This document shows, in pieces, positions 1 through 8,111 of a stretch of 64,000 nucleotides of DNA; within the stretch, counting starts at the first letter, position 1, and every line of letters starts with the position of its first letter. The DNA comes from JANSYL01 sp965229695 (GTDB taxonomy: Bacteria > Pseudomonadota > Alphaproteobacteria > Rhodobacterales > Rhodobacteraceae). The position numbers and the translations under genes are program-made. The notes beneath the pieces are model-generated. The model made no database searches. It saw only the letters and a list, made by a program, of their open reading frames with translations, and was not told where the DNA came from. The stretch covers positions 124,001 through 188,000 of the forward strand of contig OZ245921.1 of assembly GCA_965229695.1 (NCBI GenBank), given 5' to 3'.

Positions 1-677
1 TCAAAGACGATCTTGCCATCACGCATCCCGATGATCCGGTCGCAATAGTTCCGCGCAGTGTCTAGCGTGTGCAGGTTGCACACCACGGTGATGCCGTCAT
101 TGCGGTTGATGTCACGCAGCGCGTCCATGACGATTTTGGCGTTCATCGGGTCGAGCGAGGCGATGGGTTCATCGGCCAACAAAATCTTGGGCTCTTGCGC
201 CAGGGCGCGGGCGATGGCCACACGCTGCTGCTGCCCGCCCGACAGTGTTTCGGCCCGCTGCATCGCCGTATGGGCCATGCCCAACCGATCCAGCGCTTGA
301 ATGGCAAAGGCGCGTTCGCGCGGCGTGAAAATCTGCGCCATCGACCGCCAGGAGGGCAGATCGTAAAGGCGACCCGTTAGCACATTGGTCACCACGTCCA
401 GACGGCCAACCAGGTTGAACTGCTGAAAGATCATCGCGCAGTCGGAACGCCATTTGCGCAATTCATTGCCCTTGATTTGGGCGATATCCATGTCGCCAAA
501 CAGAATCTGACCTTCGGACGGGTCGATGAGGCGATTCAACAAGCGAAGCAGGGTCGATTTGCCAGCGCCTGAGCGCCCGATAATACCGACCATCTGGCCA
601 TCGGGAATTTCAAGATTGGCGTTGTTGACCGCAAGGTTATCCCCGAACCGTCGGGTCAGTTTTTCGAGTTTCAGCAT
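1..677 (-). CDS. phnC: Phosphonate ABC transporter ATP-binding protein PhnC (partial)
   Basis: ATPase of a phosphonate importer that powers uptake of phosphonates delivered by PhnD. The gene runs off the left edge, so the C-terminus is missing. The translation starts MLKLEKLTRRFGDN and carries Walker A GRSGAGKST near residue 35, the ABC signature LSGGQQQRVAIARAL, Walker B ILLADEP and the HTLD switch region. It lies downstream of phnD on the same strand, 117 bp away, and that spacer holds a long GC hairpin. phnE permease genes are expected to the left of the window. A closely related amino-acid or oxyanion ATPase is the only alternative, and it is unlikely next to phnD and the C-P lyase genes. 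Confidence 0.9.
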   Translation of the reverse strand, partial: MLKLEKLTRRFGDNLAVNNANLEIPDGQMVGIIGRSGAGKSTLLRLLNRLIDPSEGQILFGDMDIAQIKGNELRKWRSDCAMIFQQFNLVGRLDVVTNVLTGRLYDLPSWRSMAQIFTPRERAFAIQALDRLGMAHTAMQRAETLSGGQQQRVAIARALAQEPKILLADEPIASLDPMNAKIVMDALRDINRNDGITVVCNLHTLDTARNYCDRIIGMRDGKIVF

Positions 678-745
678 GACAGGCGCTCCCCAATTGGATG
701 CAACATCCGTGCGCTCGCCCTCCCCGCCCGCGCCCGGAAACGGAT

Positions 746-780
746 GGGCGGGGCCGATGCCACCGGCACCGACCCCGCCC
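746..780 (-). promoter_or_regulatory. Long GC-rich stem-loop between phnD and phnC
   Basis: GGGCGGGG at 746-753 pairs with CCCCGCCC at 773-780. The interior continues the stem with two mismatches (TGCC at 758-761 with GGCA at 765-768) around a 3-nt loop. No U-tract follows in the phnD-to-phnC direction, so it is more likely an mRNA-stabilising or partial-termination element that raises phnD output above phnC than a full terminator. That role is inferred. Confidence 0.55.
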
Positions 781-794
781 AAAGACAAGATCGC

Positions 795-1718
795 TTAGCG
801 CGCGCCCTGAAGCTCGCGGCGCATGTTGATGATCGGCTCGTAGAACTCGTGATTGATCGGCCAGTAGCCCATGGCTTCGCCGTCATTGATCGAGTTGAAG
901 CATTCACGATCTTCGACCTGAAGCTGCATCATCGCGCCCATCACCAGGTCTTTCAGTTCCTGCGGCAGGTCCGACCGGATCACGCGCGGACCGTTGGTGA
1001 TCAGGTTCGATTGCCAGATGATCTGAATCTCATCCATGTCCAGCATGCCGCGATCGACCATCGAGCGCAGGTTGCCACGGCTGTAGCCCTGGTTGATGTC
1101 GCCCACGCCCGAGGTCCAGGTCACGCCAGCGTCGTACTGACCCTGCAGAACCGCAACCACGGCTTGCTCATGCCCGCCGCCAAAGCCGGTTTCGGCAAAA
1201 TAGGTTTCCAGGTCCAAGCCTTCTTCGGCGCCCAGTTCGTAAGACGGCACCAGGTAGCCCGAGGTGGAGTTCGGGTCGGCAAAGGCCAGGGTATGGCCTT
1301 CCATATCGGCCAGGCTTTCGATGCCGCTATCGGCGCGGGAATACATCACCGAATAATAGCCCAGCGAGCCATCGATCTGCATGGTGGTGTAAAGCGGCTC
1401 AACCGCATCAGCGTCTTGCAGCACAATGCCCGCATAGCCAGAAGAGCCCAGGCCCGCGAATTCCAGCTGACCGGCCAGAAGGCCCTGCAGAACGCCAGCG
1501 TAATCCGAGGCCGGGAACAGTTCGACATCAACGCCCAGGCGCTCTTCCAGGTAAGCTTCCTGGCAGGCGTGCTGACGCAGACGGTCGGATTCATTTTCGC
1601 CGCCCAGAAGGCCGATACGGAAAACCGGAACTTCGTCACGCCAATCATCGGCGAGGGCCGGAACGGCGGTCAGAGCTGTGGCGCCTGCGAGCAAGGCAAC
1701 AAAAGACTGTTTGAGCAT
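795..1718 (-). CDS. phnD: Phosphonate ABC transporter substrate-binding protein PhnD
   Basis: Periplasmic binding protein of 307 aa that captures phosphonates (or phosphate esters or phosphite) for the PhnCE importer. A Sec signal peptide is visible (MLKQSFVALLAGATALTAVPALADD, cleaved after about residue 23). The mature part shows the PhnD/SsuA-like fold features: FRIGLLGGENESDR, GLGSSGYAGIVLQ and a late TWTSGVGDIN segment. A Shine-Dalgarno GAGGGG lies 8 nt before the ATG. It is first in a phnD-phnC operon, divergent from the phnM-like gene at 2110. A Pho-box-like array lies about 97-130 bp upstream on the coding strand. The exact ligand cannot be told from sequence. Confidence 0.9.
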   Translation of the reverse strand: MLKQSFVALLAGATALTAVPALADDWRDEVPVFRIGLLGGENESDRLRQHACQEAYLEERLGVDVELFPASDYAGVLQGLLAGQLEFAGLGSSGYAGIVLQDADAVEPLYTTMQIDGSLGYYSVMYSRADSGIESLADMEGHTLAFADPNSTSGYLVPSYELGAEEGLDLETYFAETGFGGGHEQAVVAVLQGQYDAGVTWTSGVGDINQGYSRGNLRSMVDRGMLDMDEIQIIWQSNLITNGPRVIRSDLPQELKDLVMGAMMQLQVEDRECFNSINDGEAMGYWPINHEFYEPIINMRRELQGAR

Positions 1719-1814
1719 GGAGTGATCCCCTCATATGCATTTCGGAATGGGGAGAGGCAGCCCATGCCGCATCGCGCCCCATCGAGCGCGACCGCTAAGC
1801 GCGGCGTGTGTCCG

Positions 1815-1847
1815 AACCGTAAAGCTTTGGTGAAAAATTTGTTACGC
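1815..1847 (-). promoter_or_regulatory. Candidate Pho box upstream of phnD
   Basis: Read on the minus strand, three consecutive 11-bp units begin GCGTAAC, TTTTCAC and GCTTTAC. They match the PhoB half-site CTGTCAC at 4, 5 and 3 of 7 positions with the correct 11-bp period. The position and the phosphonate-uptake gene downstream fit PhoB activation under phosphate starvation. The match is degenerate. Confidence 0.4.
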
Positions 1848-2025
1848 CGGGCCAAACGGCTGAGATTGCAGGAATTCCCCTGAGTCGGGGGGCTATTCCG
1901 ATAGACTTTTGCCGTGCCAAACCCATCAACTTTTCAAGGATTTGTCGATCTATTCGCGCCTTGTTCCTCGCCCAGCGCGCCACACGCCCGATACCTCGGG
2001 ATTTCACCCAATCTACCCACAGGAT

Positions 2026-2069
2026 TTGTAAGCAAAGCGTCACATAGCTGCAAAACCCCTGTTACATAG
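2026..2069 (+). promoter_or_regulatory. Candidate Pho box upstream of the phnM-like gene
   Basis: Four 11-bp units begin TTGTAAG, GCGTCAC, CTGCAAA and CTGTTAC, matching CTGTCAC at 4, 5, 4 and 6 of 7 positions. The outer conserved units are near-identical (GTCACATAGC and GTTACATAGC, exactly 22 bp apart). The array ends 40 bp before the ATG at 2110, a usual place for a PhoB site that replaces the -35 box. Confidence 0.5.
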
Positions 2070-2109
2070 CAGGCAAAAGGAGGGGGCTCATTCAGCCAAG
2101 GATACCCCG

Positions 2110-3261
2110 ATGTTTGACGAGGCCCTTCAGCCCGCCCAATACTTGAGCAACGCGCGTATCGTGACGCCAAATGGTTTTCTCGACGGGGGCGTCGCGATTG
2201 AAAACGGGCTGATCGCGGGCTTTGGCCAAAGCGCCAGCGGCCGCGACCTCAACGGCGCGTTTTTGATCCCCGGCATTGTCGATCTGCACACCGATCACGT
2301 TGAGCGGCACACGCACCCGCGCACCGGCGTTCTCTGGCCCTCGCTGCCCGCGCTGCTGGCCTATGACGCGGTGATCATCTCGGGCGGCACCACAACGGTG
2401 TTCGATAGCCTTTCGGTCGGGGCCTCGATGCAAAAGCAGGAACGCCGCGATCTGTTGCGCCCCTTGGTCAAGACCTTGGTCGAGGCGCGGTCCCAGGGCC
2501 TTTTCCGGGCCGAGCATTTCCTGCATCTGCGCTGCGAAATCTCCGACCCCGCCACCCCGGCGCTCGTCGATGACACCATCAACCTGCCCATCACCCATTT
2601 GATGTCGGTGATGGATCACACGCCCGGTGACCGTCAAAGCCCCAGCATCGAAAAGTGGTTCTGGCATATGATCCGCGACATGGAGGTGGATGAGGCCACC
2701 GGCCGCGACATGATGGATGAGCTGTTTGAACGCTCGCAAAAATACGGGGGCCAGGTCCGCGATCACTGCACAGATGCAGCGCGCACAGCCAAGGTGCCGT
2801 TGATGAGCCATGATGACCGCACCATCGATCACGTGGATCAAGCAATTGCCGAGGGCTGCACCATCTCGGAATTCCCTACCACGCTAGAGGCGGCGCGCCA
2901 TGCCCGCGCACGCGGCATGTCGATTGTCGCCGGTGCCCCCAACTATCTGCGCGGCGGCTCTCAGTCGGGCAATGTCGCGGTGGCCGAGCTGCTGGCCGAG
3001 GGGTTGGTCGATGCGCTGGCCTCAGACTACATCCCACGCTCTCCGCTTGATGCGGCCTTTGCAATCGCGGCGGATACCGCCCTGCCCTATGACCTGCCGC
3101 AAGCGCTGCATATGGTCAGCCAGGCACCCGCCGACTTGACGGGGCTCAGCGATCGCGGCCAGATCATCGAAGGCGCGCGCGCTGATCTGGTGGCCATAGA
3201 ACTGGTCGGCCCGCAACCCGTTGTCAAAGCCGCCTGGCGCGGCGGGATACAGGTGTTTTGA
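2110..3261 (+). CDS. PhnM-like amidohydrolase (second PhnM paralogue)
   Basis: Metal-dependent amidohydrolase of 383 aa in the family of PhnM, which removes pyrophosphate from alpha-D-ribose 1-methylphosphonate 5-triphosphate in the C-P lyase pathway. Visible family features are the metal motif DLHTDHVERH near residue 60, SVMDHTPGDRQ, SHDD, EFPTTLEAA, GAPNYLRGGSQSGN and ASDYIPRSPLDAAF. A conventional PhnM lies at 4240-5385, so this copy is extra. It is translationally coupled to the TIM-barrel gene downstream (TGATG overlap) and follows a Pho-box-like array. The pair may process a different phosphonate intermediate, or phnM may simply be duplicated. The start is set by AAGGAT 6-7 nt upstream. 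Confidence 0.75.
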   Translation: MFDEALQPAQYLSNARIVTPNGFLDGGVAIENGLIAGFGQSASGRDLNGAFLIPGIVDLHTDHVERHTHPRTGVLWPSLPALLAYDAVIISGGTTTVFDSLSVGASMQKQERRDLLRPLVKTLVEARSQGLFRAEHFLHLRCEISDPATPALVDDTINLPITHLMSVMDHTPGDRQSPSIEKWFWHMIRDMEVDEATGRDMMDELFERSQKYGGQVRDHCTDAARTAKVPLMSHDDRTIDHVDQAIAEGCTISEFPTTLEAARHARARGMSIVAGAPNYLRGGSQSGNVAVAELLAEGLVDALASDYIPRSPLDAAFAIAADTALPYDLPQALHMVSQAPADLTGLSDRGQIIEGARADLVAIELVGPQPVVKAAWRGGIQVF

Positions 3262-4100
3262 TGGCAGATCTTCCCCTTCCCATCGGCGCGGCCTTGATGG
3301 TTGCCGATCTTCCCACCTATCGCGATTGGCTGATCGAGGGGCAGCGCGACCTTGAGATTCAGGATTTCTATGCGCCCGACCTGCTACTAGGCGATTGGCG
3401 CGCACGGGTGGCCGAGGCAAAAGCGCAGCTTAATGGGTTCACCGGGCGGTTGGGCATCCACGGACCGTTCTACGATCTGGCGCTCGATATCCAAGACCCG
3501 GAACTTGCCCCGATCCTGTCGCGTCGGATGGTCGCCGGGGTCGAAGCCGCCGCCGCCCTGGGCGCGACGCAGATGGTGATCCACTCACCCTATAAAACCT
3601 GGGATTGGTATAATTTCGGCAACAACCCCAGGGTCGGAAACCACCCCTCGGCCGTTGAAGCAACGCAAGAACGGGTGCAGAAAAACTTGCGGGATGCGGT
3701 CAGCCTGGCCGAAACCCATGGCGTCACCTTGGTCATCGAAAATATCGAAGATATCGACCCATCCTGGCGACGCGATCTGGCGCAAAGCTTCGGGTCAGAT
3801 GCGGTCCGGCTCTCCATCGATACAGGGCACGCCCATTACGCCCATCACACCACCGGCGCGCCGCCGGTTGATTATTTCGTCACCGATGCGGGGCCGCTCT
3901 TGTCCCATGTCCATCTGCAGGATGCTGATGGCTTTGCCGACCGCCACTGGCCGCCGGGCCGCGGCACGGTCAATTGGCACGCCGTCTTCGGCGCCCTGGC
4001 CGCCCTGCCCCAGCGCCCGCATCTGGTTTTGGAACTGCGCCATGCCGCTGACATCCCTGCCGCCATGGCCTATCTGGAACGCGAAGGCCTTGCGACCTGA
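3261..4100 (+). CDS. Sugar phosphate isomerase/epimerase-like TIM-barrel protein
   Basis: A 279-aa xylose-isomerase-like (AP endonuclease family 2) TIM barrel. The barrel-end motifs are visible: LGIHGPFYDLALD near residue 60, MVIHSPY, VIENIEDIDP, LSIDTGHAHYAH, SHVHLQDADGFADRH and VLELRH. Their His, Glu and Asp residues form the usual divalent-metal site. The ATG at 3261 overlaps the phnM-like stop codon, so the two are co-translated. The in-frame TTG three bases earlier is less likely. The context suggests it acts on a sugar phosphate or phosphonate produced by its PhnM-like partner, but no reaction can be assigned. It converges with phnM at 4240, and the gap holds one copy of the 22-bp dispersed motif. 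Confidence 0.65.
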   Translation: MADLPLPIGAALMVADLPTYRDWLIEGQRDLEIQDFYAPDLLLGDWRARVAEAKAQLNGFTGRLGIHGPFYDLALDIQDPELAPILSRRMVAGVEAAAALGATQMVIHSPYKTWDWYNFGNNPRVGNHPSAVEATQERVQKNLRDAVSLAETHGVTLVIENIEDIDPSWRRDLAQSFGSDAVRLSIDTGHAHYAHHTTGAPPVDYFVTDAGPLLSHVHLQDADGFADRHWPPGRGTVNWHAVFGALAALPQRPHLVLELRHAADIPAAMAYLEREGLAT

Positions 4101-4125
4101 CCTCGGCGGCGCCGCCCGATCCCGT

Positions 4126-4147
4126 CTTCATCTGGCCCAAAATACCC
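4126..4147 (+). repeat. Dispersed 22-bp motif, copy 1
   Basis: The stretch begins CTTCATCTGGCCCAAAATAC and is 19/22 identical to the copy at 8112. It lies in the gap between two converging phosphonate genes and is followed a few bases later by TCCCAGGCC, which also follows copy 2. No function is known to me. Confidence 0.5.
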
Positions 4148-4239
4148 AAATCCCAGGCCGCCGCCACATGACAAGGACCGCCGGTTGTGCGCCCACGCGC
4201 CGGGGCGGGTTCGATGCCCGGCCCGGCGCGCAGCCCTTG

Positions 4240-5385
4240 TCACGCGACGCGGCGACCCGCCGACCAAACCCCGCTCAGCACTGGGACGGTCTCATCGCTG
4301 GAAAATCGCACAAGATCGGCGCGCATGCCTTCGGCCAATTGCCCCCGATCCAAAAGCCCCGCGGCTTGGGCCGGCGCGCTGGTGACGGTCGACATCGCCC
4401 GGGGCAAATCCCCCCAACGCTCACCCAACATCACCGCCGCATAAAGCAGCGCCGAAGGCACATAGTCAGAGGACAGAATGTCCAAAAGCCCCACCTCTGC
4501 CAGTTCCGCTGCCGCCACATTGCCGGAGTGCGATCCACCTCGGATCAGGTTCGGCGCCCCCATCATCACCTTCAACCCAAACTGGTGGCAGGCACGCGCG
4601 GCTTCTTCGGTGGTTGGGAACTCGGCCAAACCAATCCCATACCCCGCCGAGCGGGCCACGTGTTCGACCGTGGTATCATCATGGCTGGCCAAAGCCGCGC
4701 CCAGACGCTGCGCGGCCTCAACCGCCACCGCCTCATGGGTGTCGCGCACCCGCGCGCCCAACTCCGTGCGCATCTCAACATGGGCGGCAAATTCCGCATC
4801 CGACATGGCGTATTTGCCCTGCATATAGGTGGCGTATTGGCCCAGATCGGCAAATTGGCGCTGCCCCGGCGTGTGATCCATGACCGAGACGATGCCCACC
4901 CGATCCTCGGGCCCGAACTCGGCCATTTCTTCGGCCAGGGTATGCGAACACACCTCTGCCCGCAGGTGGATATGATGGCTGATCTTGAGCAGCCCTTGCG
5001 CGCGAACCTCCAACAGCTCGCTGGCCAAAGCCCGCGACTTTTTCGGCGACCCGATGCTGCCCGGCCCCCGGAATGCGCCCAAGCGGATCGCGTCATAGAC
5101 CGTGGTGATGCCGCAGGCCGCCATTTCCGCGTCATGGGCAAGGATCGCCGCCTTATGCGGCCAATGCGCCGCCGGGCGCGGGCGGATATGGCGCTCCAAA
5201 TTGTCGGTGTGCAACTCGACCAGCCCCGGTGCCAGAATCTGCCCGCCACAATCCTCGGCCCCGGCGGGCACGGCGCCGCCCGCTGCCACCTCGATTATCT
5301 CACTGCCGCGAAAACTGATACGCCCCAACATCTCTCCCTGCGGCAGGATCAGCCGGGCATTGGCAAGGGTGATGGTGTCAGGCAT
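4240..5385 (-). CDS. phnM: Alpha-D-ribose 1-methylphosphonate 5-triphosphate diphosphatase PhnM
   Basis: A 381-aa amidohydrolase that converts RPnTP to alpha-D-ribose 1-methylphosphonate 5-phosphate plus pyrophosphate, supplying the PhnJ substrate. Motifs match the classic enzyme closely: ELHTDNLERH, GITTVYDAIRLG, SVMDHTPGQRQFA, ASHDDTTVEHV, AEFPTTEEAARA, MMGAPNLIRGGSHSGN and LSSDYVPSALL. I chose the ATG giving MPDTITLANARL because the family begins there and AAGGAT lies 9 nt upstream. ATGs at 5406 (GAGG upstream) and 5433 are possible but run toward or into the divergent DUF1045 gene. Its 46-bp promoter gap is shared with that gene. Confidence 0.88.
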   Translation of the reverse strand: MPDTITLANARLILPQGEMLGRISFRGSEIIEVAAGGAVPAGAEDCGGQILAPGLVELHTDNLERHIRPRPAAHWPHKAAILAHDAEMAACGITTVYDAIRLGAFRGPGSIGSPKKSRALASELLEVRAQGLLKISHHIHLRAEVCSHTLAEEMAEFGPEDRVGIVSVMDHTPGQRQFADLGQYATYMQGKYAMSDAEFAAHVEMRTELGARVRDTHEAVAVEAAQRLGAALASHDDTTVEHVARSAGYGIGLAEFPTTEEAARACHQFGLKVMMGAPNLIRGGSHSGNVAAAELAEVGLLDILSSDYVPSALLYAAVMLGERWGDLPRAMSTVTSAPAQAAGLLDRGQLAEGMRADLVRFSSDETVPVLSGVWSAGRRVA

Positions 5386-5431
5386 CAGGGCGTGATCCTT
5401 GGGCATTGCAACCTCAATTGGGACAACAGGC

Positions 5432-6118
5432 ATGGATAGGTTTACCCGTTATGGGATTTATATGGTGCCCGAAGGCGCGCTTTACCGGGCGGGTTCGGAC
5501 TGGCTTGGATGGGACAGCGCCGCGGGTCAAGCCGTGCCGCATCCCGATCTGCCAAATCTGCCGCTCAATGCAGAGGCTCTCACCGCAACGCCGCGCAAAT
5601 ACGGCATCCACGGCACGATCAAACCGCCATTTCGCTTGGCCGAAGGCTGCAATGTCGAGGGTTTGAAACAGGCGCTGGCAGCGTTCACCGCCAACGCGCC
5701 CGCCATCACGCTGCCGAAGCTTGCGCTGCGCCCCTTGGGCCGCTTTCTGGCCCTTGTGCCCGAAACACCCTCGGACGCGCTGGCAGACCTGGCCGCCAAG
5801 ACCGTCCGCAACCTCGACCCGTTCCGCGCGCCCGCGACCGAGGCCGAACTGGCGAAACGACGCAAAAAACGCCTGAGCCCACGCCAAGACGCGCTGCTGA
5901 TGGAATGGGGCTACCCCTATGTGATGGAAGAGTTCCGCTTTCACATCACCCTGACCGGCCCGTTGGAGCCGGGTATCCTCGAACCAGCCCAAACCGCCCT
6001 GACGGCGCATTTCGCCCCGTTCCTGGGGCAACCCTGCCAGATCAACAGCCTGGGTCTGATGGGTGAAGATGCGGAAGGTCGGTTTCATCTGATCCACCGC
6101 TACACCTTGACCGGATAA
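5432..6118 (+). CDS. DUF1045 phosphonate-cluster protein (2H phosphoesterase-like)
   Basis: A 228-aa DUF1045 protein (the phosphonate-metabolism family usually found next to phnN or phnM). Two HxT motifs typical of 2H phosphoesterases are visible: GIHGTIKPPF near residue 55 and FRFHITLTGPL near residue 175. These suggest hydrolysis of a cyclic or 2',3'-type phosphodiester. C-P lyase yields a 5-phosphoribosyl 1,2-cyclic phosphate, normally opened by PhnP. No phnP is in this window, so this protein is a candidate replacement (inference). The ATG at 5432 is preferred over the upstream in-frame ATG at 5399. The 3' end overlaps the end of phnN by 19 bp tail to tail. Confidence 0.75.
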   Translation: MDRFTRYGIYMVPEGALYRAGSDWLGWDSAAGQAVPHPDLPNLPLNAEALTATPRKYGIHGTIKPPFRLAEGCNVEGLKQALAAFTANAPAITLPKLALRPLGRFLALVPETPSDALADLAAKTVRNLDPFRAPATEAELAKRRKKRLSPRQDALLMEWGYPYVMEEFRFHITLTGPLEPGILEPAQTALTAHFAPFLGQPCQINSLGLMGEDAEGRFHLIHRYTLTG

Positions 6119-6642
6119 AGCGCGCCAAGCGCAGCGGCCAGGCTGGATTTCAAGCTGCCCGAATTGTCGATCTTGGTGATCGTCAGGCCCTCGGGCAGCG
6201 TCGGGGCCGCACGGCTCAACCGGCGCGCGATCTCGGCCCGGCCCTCGCGACCGCGGGCCGAGAGACGTTTGGCCAAAACCTCGGGGCGGGCGGTCACATG
6301 CAGCACATGCAGATTGTCAAAGCGCGCATCGGCCTTGGTCAGAACCGAACGCGACAGGTTCGCCAGCGCGTCCTGCCCCTGACGCAAGACCTGATCGACC
6401 TGTGCCGGGATGCCGTATTGTAGGCCATGGGCCTGCCAATGCAGCGCAAAATCGCCCCCAGCGGCGCGGGCGGCAAATAGGGGCGCGCTAACAGGCTCGT
6501 AGTCCTCGCCCCCGGCCTCGGGATCACGGGTGATCACCCGACGCACCCGATGCAAATCGGGCTGCGCCGCAATCAGCGCCTCCATCAAGCTGTCCTTGCC
6601 CACACCTGAGGGGCCAACCACTGCGATGAAGCGCCCAGCCAT
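6100..6642 (-). CDS. phnN: Ribose 1,5-bisphosphate phosphokinase PhnN
   Basis: A 180-aa P-loop kinase of the guanylate-kinase-like fold that converts ribose 1,5-bisphosphate to PRPP at the end of the C-P lyase pathway. The P-loop GPSGVGKDS is at residues 10-18, followed by RRVITRDPEAGGEDY (substrate-binding TR motif) and a C-terminal lid ARGREGRAEIARRL. It is the last gene of phnGHIJKLN. Its ATG overlaps the stop of phnL by one base. The downstream end overlaps the convergent DUF1045 gene, so there is no room for a separate terminator between them. Confidence 0.92.
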   Translation of the reverse strand: MAGRFIAVVGPSGVGKDSLMEALIAAQPDLHRVRRVITRDPEAGGEDYEPVSAPLFAARAAGGDFALHWQAHGLQYGIPAQVDQVLRQGQDALANLSRSVLTKADARFDNLHVLHVTARPEVLAKRLSARGREGRAEIARRLSRAAPTLPEGLTITKIDNSGSLKSSLAAALGALYPVKV

Positions 6643-7322
6643 CAGGCCGCCACCGGGGTGAAGCGCGAAACATCAATCTCTCGATCCGCCACCCGATCAC
6701 GTGCCGCAACATCGTGGAAAATCCCCACAATCGCCGCGCCCCGCGCCTTGGCCTCTTCAATTAAGGATAGGACCGTTTCGCGATTTGTAGCGTCCAGGCT
6801 CGCCGTGGGTTCATCCAGCAAAAGCGCCGGATAGCCATGGGCAAATCCGCGCGCGATGTTGACCCGCTGCTGTTCGCCGCCCGAAAACGTGGTCGGAGAC
6901 AGCGACCAAAGACGCTCGGGGATGCGCAACCGTGCGAGCAAGTCGCGCGCACGGTCCAACGCCACCGCTTCCGCCTCACCCAGGGCCAATAGCGGCTCGG
7001 CCACCACCTCCAAGGTCGGCACACGGGGCACGACGCGCAGGAACTGGCTGACATAGCCCAAGGTCTCCCGCCGCAGCGCCAGAATCTCGCGCGGGGCAGC
7101 TTGCGTGATGTCCAAACCACCGATCCGCACCGCCCCGGCCTGGGCTAGGTAATTGCCGTAAAGGATGCGCATGACGGTCGATTTCCCGGCCCCGCTTTCC
7201 CCGGTCAGCGCGACGCATTCGCCAGCACCCACCGCGAAGCCCGCCCCTTCAATCACGGGGATCACCGCGCTGCCCTGATTGTGCAGCGTGAAACTCTTCG
7301 ACAGATTTGAAACCTCGATCAT
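6642..7322 (-). CDS. phnL: C-P lyase subunit PhnL (ABC-type ATPase)
   Basis: A 226-aa ABC-family ATPase that belongs to the C-P lyase machinery rather than a transporter. PhnI and PhnL together act in forming ribose 1-alkylphosphonate triphosphate. Walker A GESGAGKST, signature FSGGEQQRVNIARGFAHG, Walker B LLLDEPTASLD and an H-loop GIFHD are visible. The start MIEVSNLSKSFTL has GAGG 5 nt upstream, and the longer reading frame to 7355 would run into the end of phnK. It is spaced 7 bp from phnK and overlaps phnN by one base. Confidence 0.93.
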   Translation of the reverse strand: MIEVSNLSKSFTLHNQGSAVIPVIEGAGFAVGAGECVALTGESGAGKSTVMRILYGNYLAQAGAVRIGGLDITQAAPREILALRRETLGYVSQFLRVVPRVPTLEVVAEPLLALGEAEAVALDRARDLLARLRIPERLWSLSPTTFSGGEQQRVNIARGFAHGYPALLLDEPTASLDATNRETVLSLIEEAKARGAAIVGIFHDVAARDRVADREIDVSRFTPVAA

Positions 7323-7329
7323 CGCGCCC

Positions 7330-8100
7330 TCACACCTGCAAAACCGAACTGACAAGAAGCTGGGTATAAGGCGCCTGCGGATCGTCCAGCACCTGATCGG
7401 TCAGACCGGTTTCGATCACATGACCGTCTTTCATCACCATCAGCCGATCCGCCAAAAGCCGCACCACCGCCAGATCATGGGTCACCACAATCGCCGACAG
7501 GCCCATGCGCCGCACCAGCCCCCGGATCAGATCCAAAAGCCGCGCTTGCACGCTGACATCCAACCCGCCCGTGGGCTCATCCATGAACACCAAGCGCGGC
7601 CCGGTCACCAGATTGCGCGCGATCTGCAAGCGCTGCTGCATCCCGCCCGAAAATGCCGCCGGGCGGTCATCCACCCGATCGTCCGAGATCTCGACGCGCC
7701 CCAGCCAATCCACCGCTTCGGCGCGAATATCGCCATAATGGCGCGCGCCGACAGCCATCAGCCGCTCCCCAACATTGCCACCAGCGCTGATCCGCATCCG
7801 CAACCCATCGCGCGGGTTCTGATGCACAAAGGCCCAATCGGTCCGCCCCAGCATCCGCCGTTCAGGTTCTGACGTCGCCAACACATCGCGCGGGCCTTCA
7901 GCGCGCGTATCGAACACAACCTGACCACGATCCGGCGCCAGATGCCCGGCCAAGCAATTCAACAAGGTCGATTTGCCCGAACCACTTTCTCCCACGATCC
8001 CCAGAACCTCACCTGGGAAAAGTTCAAAAGACACATCGGCACAGCCGATCCGGCCGCCATAGGTCTTGGTCAAGGCCCGCACATCCAAAAGCGGCGTCAT
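7330..8100 (-). CDS. phnK: C-P lyase subunit PhnK (ABC-type ATPase)
   Basis: A 256-aa ABC-family ATPase that binds the PhnGHIJ core. Walker A GESGSGKSTLLN near residue 38, signature FSGGMQQRLQIARNL, Walker B LVFMDEPTGGLDVS and the H-loop VVTHDLAVV are visible. The ATG at 8100 (MTPLLDVRALTKTYGG) matches the family N-terminus. The longer frame to 8286 would overlap phnJ and is rejected. Unlike the rest of the operon, it is separated from phnJ by 127 bp carrying palindromes, which may set a different expression level for PhnK. Confidence 0.93.
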   Translation of the reverse strand: MTPLLDVRALTKTYGGRIGCADVSFELFPGEVLGIVGESGSGKSTLLNCLAGHLAPDRGQVVFDTRAEGPRDVLATSEPERRMLGRTDWAFVHQNPRDGLRMRISAGGNVGERLMAVGARHYGDIRAEAVDWLGRVEISDDRVDDRPAAFSGGMQQRLQIARNLVTGPRLVFMDEPTGGLDVSVQARLLDLIRGLVRRMGLSAIVVTHDLAVVRLLADRLMVMKDGHVIETGLTDQVLDDPQAPYTQLLVSSVLQV

Positions 8101-8111
8101 TGCCCTATCCC

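Larger units (their letters stand above)
1719..2109. promoter_or_regulatory. Divergent promoter region, phnD / phnM-like
   Basis: A 391-bp non-coding stretch between two divergent phosphonate genes. It is more AT-rich than its flanks and holds two 11-bp-periodic Pho-box-like arrays, one pointing at each gene (1815-1847 minus, 2026-2069 plus). The purine-rich segments AAAAGGAGGGGG (about 2074-2085) and AAGGAT (2098-2103) precede the plus-strand ATG. I see no credible ORF or RNA gene in it. Confidence 0.6.

Noticed and set aside
744..1883. Long plus-strand ORF (379 codons) opposite phnD
   Set aside because: It is the antisense shadow of phnD; its translation shows no family motif, while the minus frame has a signal peptide and PhnD features.
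3655..5439. Plus-strand ORF of 594 codons across two phosphonate genes
   Set aside because: It overlaps the TIM-barrel gene in another frame and runs antisense to phnM, with low-complexity composition and no recognisable domain.
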